From the NCBI GenBank assembly GCA_900541675.1, contig UQKU01000014.1:1-49952 (forward strand): a stretch of 49,952 nucleotides of DNA. The letters run 5' to 3'. Source of the DNA: an uncultured Collinsella sp. Its GTDB lineage: Bacteria; Actinomycetota; Coriobacteriia; Coriobacteriales; Coriobacteriaceae. Positions within the stretch are counted from its first letter, which is position 1; each line of letters starts with the position of its first letter. This document shows positions 43,150-49,952 of this stretch, piece after piece. The notes beneath the pieces were generated by a model. The model had not been told where the DNA came from. It was given only the letters and a program-made list of their open reading frames with translations, and made no database searches. The translations under genes were made by a program, and so were the position numbers.

Positions 43150-44910
43150 ATGGAATCGATCGTTAAGTTCTTGGAGAAAGGTCAGCCGTACTTCGACAAG
43201 GTCTCTAAGAACATCTACCTTCAGGCCATTAAAGACGGCTTTTTGGCAGCAATGCCCATCATCCTGTCTTCTTCTGTCTTCCTGCTTATTTCGACCCTGC
43301 CGGGCGTTGTCGCCACGGTCGGCGGCTTTACGCTGCCCGACTGGTGGAACGTCGACGTCGTGAACTTCTGCAACAAGGTTTACAACTTCACGATGGGCGT
43401 CGTGGGCATCATGGTCGCCGGCACCACCGCAAGCGCGCTGACCGGCTCCAAGAACCGCCGCATGCCTGCCGGCAAGGCCATCAACGCCACGAGCACCATG
43501 GTCGCCGCCATGTGCGCTATGCTCATCTTGGCCGTTACCCAGACGAGTGCCAAGATCGACGGCGCCGATGTCTCGGTGTTCTTTACCGACAACATGGGCA
43601 CCAAGGGCCTACTGAGCTCCTTTGTCGCCGCATTTGCCACGGTCAACATCTATGCCTTCTGCATTAAGCGAGACATCACCATCAAGCTGCCCAAAGAAGT
43701 CCCCGGCGCCATCGCCCAGAACTTCCGCGACATCTTCGCCTTCAGCTTCTCCATCCTGTTTGTCGCCGTCATCGACGTTATCTGCCGCACCTGCTTGGCC
43801 GTCCCGTTTGCCAACGTCATCTCCACGCTGGTGAGCCCGCTGTTCGCCGCTGCCGATTCCTACGCCGGCCTCGCCCTCATCTGGTTCATGATCCCGCTGT
43901 TCTGGTTCATGGGCATCCACGGCCCCTCGGTCGTTAAGCCTGCCCTCAACGCCGCGCTGTTTGGCAACATCACCACCAACCTCGCCACGCTGCAGGCCGG
44001 CGGTCACCCCGCCCTCGCCCTGACCGAGAACTTCGGTAACTACATCGGCGAACTCGGCGGCACCGGCGCCACGTTCATTGTCCCGATCATCTTCCTGCTC
44101 TTTATGCGCTCCAAGCAGCTCAAGGCCGTCGGCAAAGCCTCTGTCGTACCCGTGATGTTCGCCGTCAACGAGCCGCTGCTGTTCGCCGCGCCCATCATCC
44201 TCAACCCGTACTTCCTGATCCCGTTCCTGTTTGCCCCCGTGGCCAACGTCCTCATTGGTAAGTTCTTCATCGACTTTTTGGGCATGAACGGTTTTATCTA
44301 TGCCATGCCGTGGGCACTCCCCGGACCGATCGGCACCTTCATCGACACCAACTTCCAGCCGATCTCTCTGGTCCTGGTTGTCGTCCTGCTGGTCGTTGAC
44401 TTCTTGATCTACTACCCGTTCTGCAAGGCCTACGACAACGTCCTGTGCAAGCAGGAGGCCGAGACCCTGGCCGAAGAAGAGGCCGAGGAGACCAAGGCCG
44501 TCAAGACCGCTGCCGCCCCCGCCGTTGAGGCTCCTATTGTCGAGACCGCTTCTGCCACCGAGGCCTCCGCAGCTCCGTCCGCCCTTAAGGGCAAGGATCT
44601 GAGGGTTCTGGTTCTGTGCGCTGGCGCCGGCACCTCTGCACTGCTCGCCAACGCGCTTAAGGAAGGCGCCGACGAGCTGGGCATCGACATTACCGCCAAC
44701 GCCGGTGCCTACGGCAGCCACTACGCCATCATGGACCAGTACAACGTCATCGTCCTGGCTCCGCAGGTTCGCACCTATTACAACGAGATGAAGGCCGACA
44801 CCGACCGCCTGGGCATCACGCTGCTGTCGCCCAAGGGCAAACAGTACATCGACCTCACTAAGGATCCCAAGGGTGCCGTCGCCTGGATCGAGGAAAACCT
44901 CGAGGCATAA
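43150..44910 (+). CDS. PTS lactose-family EIICB permease 2
   Basis: A 586-residue permease: EIIC domain (HGPSVVKPALNAALF, NEPLLFAAPIILNP, LGMNGFIYAMPWALPGPIGT), an Ala/Pro/Glu linker (about 440-480) and an EIIB domain with Cys490 in VLVLCAGAGTSALL. It is close to EIICB-3 (N-terminal YLQAIKDGFL, C-terminal MDQYNVIVLAPQVRTYYN), indicating recent duplication. The start follows GAGGAG by eight bases. It would use an EIIA encoded elsewhere, the nearest being at 34702-35040. A terminator follows at 44943. Confidence 0.92.
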   Translation: MESIVKFLEKGQPYFDKVSKNIYLQAIKDGFLAAMPIILSSSVFLLISTLPGVVATVGGFTLPDWWNVDVVNFCNKVYNFTMGVVGIMVAGTTASALTGSKNRRMPAGKAINATSTMVAAMCAMLILAVTQTSAKIDGADVSVFFTDNMGTKGLLSSFVAAFATVNIYAFCIKRDITIKLPKEVPGAIAQNFRDIFAFSFSILFVAVIDVICRTCLAVPFANVISTLVSPLFAAADSYAGLALIWFMIPLFWFMGIHGPSVVKPALNAALFGNITTNLATLQAGGHPALALTENFGNYIGELGGTGATFIVPIIFLLFMRSKQLKAVGKASVVPVMFAVNEPLLFAAPIILNPYFLIPFLFAPVANVLIGKFFIDFLGMNGFIYAMPWALPGPIGTFIDTNFQPISLVLVVVLLVVDFLIYYPFCKAYDNVLCKQEAETLAEEEAEETKAVKTAAAPAVEAPIVETASATEASAAPSALKGKDLRVLVLCAGAGTSALLANALKEGADELGIDITANAGAYGSHYAIMDQYNVIVLAPQVRTYYNEMKADTDRLGITLLSPKGKQYIDLTKDPKGAVAWIEENLEA

Positions 44911-44942
44911 GACGCTGACACCACCTGCCGCTCGCAGACAAT

Positions 44943-44986
44943 AAATGGCCCGTGCATCGATGTGTGATGCGCGGGCCATTTTGTTT
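44943..44986 (+). terminator. Terminator of the GH1-2/EIICB-2 operon
   Basis: Arms AAATGGCCCG (44943-44952) and complement (44972-44981) with inner TGCATC/GATGCG pairing, then TTGTTT. Confidence 0.8.
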
Positions 44987-45010
44987 AGACCGCACCCGTC
45001 CTCCTGTTCA

Positions 45011-45226
45011 TCTCAATCTGTAACATCTAGCCGAGTTTTTCGGTCCAAGCTGTTACAGATTTAGACGAACGGGCGGCCCGGGCCGAACAATCTCGATTTG
45101 TAACATGTAGACCACTTTTGACCGTCTAGTTGTTACAGATCGAGACAAACGGAATAAGCTGGACCGAATTGTCTAAATCTGTAACATCTAGCTGAGATTT
45201 TCGGCCCTACCTATTACAGATTTAGA
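45011..45226. repeat. Three 55-bp palindromic units, order A-B-A
   Basis: Units at 45011-45065 (A), 45091-45145 (B) and 45172-45226 (A) have the same 15-bp arms and length as those at 40001-40136, with starts 80 and 81 bases apart. Arms vary between units (CAATCTG, CGATTTG, AAATCTG), mostly with the matching change on the other side. Spacers are 25-26 bases and unrelated. The units fill the gap between convergent EIICB-2 and lacI-4. Confidence 0.85.
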
Positions 45227-45244
45227 CGAACAGGCCGAGCACGT

Positions 45245-46255
45245 CTACGCCCGCAGGTCCTTCACGCTGGAACGCTCGACCAACACGCCCGAGACGAGCG
45301 TACGGCTTCTGGAGCTCGGGGCTTCCAGACCTGCGACGACCTCGTTAAGCGCACGGATGCCCAGCTCGCGGTGGCGAAACTTCACCGACGTCAGAATCGA
45401 GTTGGGAATCGTCTTGTAGAGCTCATCGTCGAAGCCGATCACGGACACGTCGTCGGGCACACTGAGCCCTTTGTCACGTAGAGCCATCATCACGCCGTTT
45501 GCCATGCAGTCGTTAGCAGCGAGGACCGCCGTGCAATCGGGCTTATCGGCAAGCACAAGGCCCGCGGCATAGCCACTATCCGCATTCCAATCGCCTTGCA
45601 GAGGCTCGGGCGGCTCAATGCCACGTGCCTCGAGTGCCGCACGCCAACCTTTCATACGGCACTGGCTCGACAGCGACTCTTTCTTACCAGAGACGAAGTA
45701 CACGTTCTTGTGCCCGCGATTTAAGAAGCACTCGCACGCCATGCGCGCGCCGCCCTCTTGGTCGTCACTGACGGTTGAGCAGGTAGGATGTTCCATCGGC
45801 GTGATAATCACCGTCTTGAGGTCCTTCGGTGCCTCAAAGGTATCAAAGTCATCGACCATCTGGCGCAGGTTGAAGATCATGCCATCAACAGGCAGCTGCG
45901 ACATCCTGCGCGCCGCTTCGGCAAGGGTCATCTTCTCCCCCGCGCGCTTCTTAATCATCGTGAGCGCAAAGCCGCGTTCTTCGGCGGCATCGGCGATACC
46001 GTCAATCATGTCCACGGCGCCGCCCGACAAGTGAAACAGCACGACGCCGATGCACCCGTAACGGCCCAACTTGAGTGAACGCGCGGCAAAATTCGCCCGG
46101 AACCCAAGCGCCTCCATGGCCGCATGGACCTTATCGCGTGTCGACTCTCGTACGCTATCGGGCTCGTTGATCACACGCGAAACCGTCTTGAGAGAAACAC
46201 CCGCGGCAACTGCCACATCATTCATTGAGACATTTTTCTTGTCCATCGTTGCCAC
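45245..46255 (-). CDS. LacI family regulator of EIICB-3/lacG-2 (LacI-4)
   Basis: A 336-residue LacI repressor with helix-turn-helix MNDVAVAAGVSLKTVSRVINE (recognition helix begins L-K), the hinge region FRANFAARSLKLG and a core ending LVSGVLVERSSVKDL. The start is taken as GTG 46255 because GGAG lies five bases upstream; ATG 46246 is the alternative. It is divergent from the EIICB-3/lacG-2 operon, with a 24-bp perfect palindrome in the gap as probable operator. It is the most divergent of the four LacI proteins. Confidence 0.9.
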   Translation of the reverse strand: MATMDKKNVSMNDVAVAAGVSLKTVSRVINEPDSVRESTRDKVHAAMEALGFRANFAARSLKLGRYGCIGVVLFHLSGGAVDMIDGIADAAEERGFALTMIKKRAGEKMTLAEAARRMSQLPVDGMIFNLRQMVDDFDTFEAPKDLKTVIITPMEHPTCSTVSDDQEGGARMACECFLNRGHKNVYFVSGKKESLSSQCRMKGWRAALEARGIEPPEPLQGDWNADSGYAAGLVLADKPDCTAVLAANDCMANGVMMALRDKGLSVPDDVSVIGFDDELYKTIPNSILTSVKFRHRELGIRALNEVVAGLEAPSSRSRTLVSGVLVERSSVKDLRA

Positions 46256-46388
46256 TACTTCTCCAGTCGGTCTTGCATCGCTTGTTATTTTGCGTTCTAG
46301 CATACACTACCTGCCTGACTGACAAATCAACCGTTTACCGGACAATATCGACCACTCACCCGTAAATCCTTGTTGCTCTTCCAAAAAT

Positions 46389-46430
46389 GTCTTACGTTGT
46401 CATTAACGAAATGACAACGTTGTCATTTCG
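46389..46430. promoter_or_regulatory. LacI-4 operator: 24-bp perfect palindrome
   Basis: Positions 46407-46430 form a perfect palindrome with core TGACAACGTTGTCA. A related partial site, TTACGTTGTCATT, lies just left at 46392-46404. It stands about 100 bases before the EIICB-3 start. Confidence 0.75.
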
Positions 46431-46531
46431 CAATGCCTTCCTTAAGCAGGAAGGTTTCCGGGCAGTCCTGACCATCCATCGACGACCAGTTCCATCCACA
46501 TGCATCGCGCATCAAGTAGCAAAGGAGCTCT

Positions 46532-48310
46532 ATGGACGCCATCGTAAAGATGCTCGAAAAGCATCAACCGTTCTTTGAGAAGATCTCGAGGAACGTCTAC
46601 CTCCAGGCCATTAAGGACGGATTCCTTGGGTGCATGCCCATCGTCCTCACCTCTTCGATCTTTCTGTTGATCGCCACCCTTCCTGGCGTCGTTGGCATCA
46701 CGCTGCCCCAGCCGCTCATCGACTGGTGTAACAAGCTGTACAACTTCACCATGGGCGTCATGGGCATCATGGTTGCCGGCACCACTGCCAAGAACTTTAC
46801 GGCTTCCATGAACCGTCGCATGCCCGCCGGCAAAGTGCTCAACGACGGCTCCACCATGGTTGCCGCCCAGTGCAGCATGCTGCTGCTCGCAGTCACGCAG
46901 TTCACCACCAAGTTCAACGGCTCCGAACTTTCGGTCTTCGATTGCACCAGCATGGGTACGCGCGGTCTGTTCTCGGCCTATATCGCCGCGTTCATTACCG
47001 TGTGGGTCTACAAATTCTGCGTCTCGCGCGATCTGACCATTAAGCTGCCCAAGGAGGTCCCGGGCGCCATCGCTCAGAACTTCCGCGACATTATCCCCTT
47101 TGGCGGTGCCGTCATCATCTGCGGCATCATCGATGTCATCGTGCGCAACCTCATGGGCGTTCCGTTCTCCGAGCTGCTTATCAAGCTGCTCTCCCCGCTC
47201 TTTACCGCTGCAGAAACCTATCCTGGCCTTATCCTTATCCAGGCAGCCACCGCGTTCTTCTGGTTCATCGGCGTCCACGGCCCCTCGATCGTCCAGCCGG
47301 GCATCGACCCCATCCGTCTTGCCAACCAGGCCGAGAACCTGCAGGTTCTGCTGGCAGGCGGCCACCCCGCCCACTCCCTCACCTTTAACATGTCGCTCGT
47401 GGGTGAGTTCGGCGGCACCGGCGCCACGTTCATCGTGCCGCTTCTGCTGATTCTCTTTATGAAGTCCAAGCAGCTCAAGGCCGTCGGTAAGGCCTCGATT
47501 GTTCCTGTTGCCTTCGCTGTCAACGAACCGCTGCTCTTTGGCGCGCCGATGATCCTTAACCCCTACATGCTCATCCCCTTTGTTGCCGCCGGTTGCGTCA
47601 ACGTGAGTGTTGCCAAGTTCTTTATCGACAATGTGGGCATGAACGGCTTCTCCTTCGTGGTGCCTTGGGCTACCCCTGCCCCCATCGGCATCTTCATCAC
47701 CACGAACTTCCAGCTTATCGCCCTGGTATTTGTCGCGATCATCATCTTGCTGGACGCCATCATCTACCTGCCGTTCTTGAAGGCATACGATAAGCTGCTC
47801 TGCGACCAGGAGGCCGAGCGCGCCGCCGAGCTGGGTCTCGAGTCCGATGGTGCCGCTGCCATCGCCGCCAACGCCCCTGCGCCCGCTGTCGAGCAGGCTA
47901 CCGCTTCCGTCGAGACGACTGTTGCCGCCGCCGACAGCAAGCCTGTCGCCGATCAGCCCGAGCCCGCTGCCGATGCATCCGCCAAGAAGGATGTCGACGG
48001 CCTGAAGGTCCTCGTCCTGTGCGCCGGCGCCGGCACCTCTGCCATGCTCGCCAACGCCATCAAGGAAGGTGCGGCACAGACCGGAGAGAACATCGCTTCC
48101 TCCGCAGGCGCCTATGGTCAGCACACTGCCATCATGGATCAGTACGACGTCATCGTGCTCGCCCCGCAGGTTCGTAGCTACTACAACGACATGAAGGCCG
48201 ACACCGATCGTCTGGGCATTAAGCTGCTCGCTCCCCGCGGTAAGGAATATATCGACCTTACTCGCGACCCCGCTGGCGCCATCAAGTGGCTCCGCGAGAA
48301 CCTCGACTAG
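46532..48310 (+). CDS. PTS lactose-family EIICB permease 3
   Basis: A 592-residue permease: EIIC domain (HGPSIVQPGIDPIRL, NEPLLFGAPMILNP, VGMNGFSFVVPWATPAPIGI), an Ala/Pro/Asp-rich linker (about 435-490) and an EIIB domain with Cys497 in VLVLCAGAGTSAML. It is a close paralogue of EIICB-2. The start follows AAAGGAG by four bases. It is first in an operon with lacG-2, 77 bases downstream; a weak hairpin GTGCCCG/CGGGCAC (48327-48351) lies between. Confidence 0.92.
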   Translation: MDAIVKMLEKHQPFFEKISRNVYLQAIKDGFLGCMPIVLTSSIFLLIATLPGVVGITLPQPLIDWCNKLYNFTMGVMGIMVAGTTAKNFTASMNRRMPAGKVLNDGSTMVAAQCSMLLLAVTQFTTKFNGSELSVFDCTSMGTRGLFSAYIAAFITVWVYKFCVSRDLTIKLPKEVPGAIAQNFRDIIPFGGAVIICGIIDVIVRNLMGVPFSELLIKLLSPLFTAAETYPGLILIQAATAFFWFIGVHGPSIVQPGIDPIRLANQAENLQVLLAGGHPAHSLTFNMSLVGEFGGTGATFIVPLLLILFMKSKQLKAVGKASIVPVAFAVNEPLLFGAPMILNPYMLIPFVAAGCVNVSVAKFFIDNVGMNGFSFVVPWATPAPIGIFITTNFQLIALVFVAIIILLDAIIYLPFLKAYDKLLCDQEAERAAELGLESDGAAAIAANAPAPAVEQATASVETTVAAADSKPVADQPEPAADASAKKDVDGLKVLVLCAGAGTSAMLANAIKEGAAQTGENIASSAGAYGQHTAIMDQYDVIVLAPQVRSYYNDMKADTDRLGIKLLAPRGKEYIDLTRDPAGAIKWLRENLD

Positions 48311-48387
48311 CTTCCTCCCTCTGTTGGTGCCCGGATCCCCAGTTCGGGCACTTCCCCCTATTCCGTATCCCACTGAAAGGATGACTC

Positions 48388-49809
48388 ATGACCAACCCCA
48401 TGCAGTTCCCCGACGGCTTTGTGTTTGGCGGCGCCACCGCTGCTTACCAGGTTGAGGGCGAGACCCGCACGCACGGCAAGGGCAAAGTGCCCTGGGACGA
48501 TTTCCTGGCTGCCCAGGGTCGCTTCTCCCCCGACCCCGCAAGCGATTTCTACAACAAGTATCCGGTCGATATCGACCTGTGCCAGCGCTTCGGCATCAAC
48601 GGCATCCGTGTCTCCATCGCTTGGAGCCGTATCTTCCCCAGTGGCACCGGCGAGATTAACCCCGAGGGCGTCGCTTTCTATCACGAGCTTTTCGCCACCT
48701 GCAACAAAGCTGGCGTTATCCCCTATGTCACGCTCGATCACTTCGATACGCCCGAGGTCTTCTACCAGGACGGCGGCGAGGGATTCCTGACGCGCACGAC
48801 CATCGATGCCTTCGTCGAGTACGCCAAGTTCTGCTTTGCCGAGTTCACCGAGGTCAAGCACTGGTTTACCTTTAACGAGATTCCCGCAACCGCCGAGGGC
48901 AGCTTTATCGTCGGCAACTGGCCGCACGGCGAGAAGTACCGCCTGGACAAGGCCTTCCAGCTCATGCACAACATGATGGTGGCCCACGCCAAGGCTGTCG
49001 TCGCCTTCCATGAGGGCGGCTTTGAGGGCGAGATCGGCATTGTCCAGAACCTGGAGCCCAAGTATCCCCTCGACCCCAACAACGCCGCCGACTGCGAGGC
49101 GGCTCGCATGGCCGACGTCATCAACAACCGCTGGGTACTCGACGCCACCTTCCGCGGCCACTATGCAGCCGATACCATGGAGGCTGCGACCAAGCTGGCT
49201 CATATCGCCGGCGGCGAGCTCGACGTCCGCGACGAGGACATCGCCGCGCTGACCGCCGCGCTCCCCTACAACGATTGCCTGGGCGTCAACACCTACAAGT
49301 GCCAGTTCCTGCGTGCCGCCGAGGGCGAAAACGACATCAACCACAATGGTACCGGCGACAAGGGCTCCTCGCGCTGGTTCCTCAAGGGCGTGGGCGAGTC
49401 ATGCGTACGCGAAGGCGTACCCACCACCGACTGGGACTGGATCATCTATCCCGAGGGCCTCTACGACCTGCTGCTCCGCATTAAGAACGATTACCCCAAC
49501 TACAAGAAGATCTACATCACCGAGAACGGCATGGGCTATAAGGACGACTTTGAGGACGGCTTTATCGACGACGCCCCTCGCATCGATTACATGCGCCAGC
49601 ATCTCGCGTGGATCCTCAAGGCGATCGACGGCGGTGTGAACGTCGACGGCTACTTTGTGTGGTCGCTGCAGGACCAGTTCTCCTGGACCAACGGCTATAA
49701 CAAGCGCTACGGCCTGTTCTACATCGACTTTGAGACCCAGAAGCGCTATCCCAAGGCAAGCGCGTACTGGTACAAGAACGTCGCGGAGACCGGCCTGCTC
49801 ATGGCCTAG
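48388..49809 (+). CDS. lacG: 6-phospho-beta-galactosidase 2 (GH1)
   Basis: A 473-residue GH1 enzyme very similar to lacG-1: FVFGGATAAYQVEGETRTHGKG at the N-terminus, acid/base Glu in FTFNEIP, nucleophile Glu in ITENGMGYKD and the 6-phosphate site SWTNGYNKRYG with the galactose-type Trp. One difference is VTLDHFDTP where lacG-1 has VTLHHFDTP, next to the active site. The start follows AAAGGA. It closes the third PTS operon and ends at a strong terminator. Confidence 0.93.
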   Translation: MTNPMQFPDGFVFGGATAAYQVEGETRTHGKGKVPWDDFLAAQGRFSPDPASDFYNKYPVDIDLCQRFGINGIRVSIAWSRIFPSGTGEINPEGVAFYHELFATCNKAGVIPYVTLDHFDTPEVFYQDGGEGFLTRTTIDAFVEYAKFCFAEFTEVKHWFTFNEIPATAEGSFIVGNWPHGEKYRLDKAFQLMHNMMVAHAKAVVAFHEGGFEGEIGIVQNLEPKYPLDPNNAADCEAARMADVINNRWVLDATFRGHYAADTMEAATKLAHIAGGELDVRDEDIAALTAALPYNDCLGVNTYKCQFLRAAEGENDINHNGTGDKGSSRWFLKGVGESCVREGVPTTDWDWIIYPEGLYDLLLRIKNDYPNYKKIYITENGMGYKDDFEDGFIDDAPRIDYMRQHLAWILKAIDGGVNVDGYFVWSLQDQFSWTNGYNKRYGLFYIDFETQKRYPKASAYWYKNVAETGLLMA

Positions 49810-49831
49810 TTTCCGCCGCATACTCCCTGTC

Positions 49832-49877
49832 GGCCGCATACGAATCCCAAACCGGTTCGTATGCGGCCTTTTTGTTT
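49832..49877 (+). terminator. Terminator of the EIICB-3/lacG-2 operon
   Basis: Perfect 13-bp arms GGCCGCATACGAA (49832-49844) and complement (49856-49868), followed by TTTTTGTTT. The last 75 bases of the window show no gene. Confidence 0.9.
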
Positions 49878-49952
49878 GGCTCTGTTAGACCAAATTTGAC
49901 ACGATCGGCTGTTCGTCGAACCGGAAAATAATCGGGCTATCCCCGCCCATCG

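Noticed and set aside
40001..45226. Regularly spaced repeats as a CRISPR array
   Set aside because: Units are 55-bp palindromes of two types, only two or three per cluster, and no cas genes are present.
46442..48373. 643-codon minus-strand ORF opposite EIICB-3
   Set aside because: Antisense shadow of a GC-rich gene; the plus strand encodes a clear PTS permease. Similar shadows opposite aguA, EIICB-1, EIICB-2 and the GH1 genes were dropped for the same reason.

Overview
The window reads as chromosomal DNA of a gut actinobacterium of the Coriobacteriia, most likely Collinsella. This is inferred from G+C-rich genes with C/G-biased third codon positions, polytopic membrane LuxR regulators, an agmatine-deiminase operon, and a strictly fermentative PTS sugar repertoire with an FprA-type flavodiiron protein. 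No rRNA, tRNA, CRISPR array, insertion sequence or phage gene was seen.

Left part (1-8.8 kb): a DAHP synthase gene, a frameshifted GNAT acetyltransferase, a DUF4143-type AAA ATPase preceded by four 23-bp tandem repeats, a MATE exporter, an amidohydrolase, a membrane-anchored LuxR regulator and a small unknown gene. Agmatine region (8.8-16.3 kb): putrescine carbamoyltransferase, an agmatine/putrescine-type antiporter, agmatine deiminase and a second APC antiporter on the minus strand, with a divergent AguR-like membrane LuxR regulator. The carbamate kinase expected in this pathway is not in the window. A short sequence lies both between ptcA and aguR and upstream of the amidohydrolase, suggesting one regulon.

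Middle (16.5-23 kb): a two-gene FtsX-type ABC transporter, a NUDIX hydrolase fused to a Vsr-type mismatch endonuclease, a small ORF, an AraC regulator and a HAD phosphatase.

Right part (23-49.8 kb): a galactoside island. It has a class II tagatose-bisphosphate aldolase, a DeoR regulator, galK-galT (start of the Leloir pathway), lacA-lacB-lacC (galactose-6-P to tagatose-1,6-bisphosphate), one lactose-family EIIA, three EIICB permeases and three GH1 6-phospho-beta-galactosidase-like enzymes. Four LacI regulators each sit divergent from one sugar operon. PTS import gives a phosphorylated disaccharide, the GH1 enzymes release galactose-6-P, LacAB isomerises it, LacC phosphorylates it and the aldolase splits it to trioses. 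GalK and GalT handle free galactose. Each LacI-controlled gap carries its own version of a CG-centred palindrome.

The intergenic DNA is unusually structured. Six of eight convergent junctions hold long palindromes of several families: a 119-bp palindrome in two copies, 55-bp palindromic units with 80-81 bp periodicity in alternating types, a 151-bp nested palindrome, and a 31-bp inverted repeat with a degenerate relative elsewhere. Separately, a structured element with compensatory changes occurs just 3' of three minus-strand genes (aroF-like, aguA, lacC).
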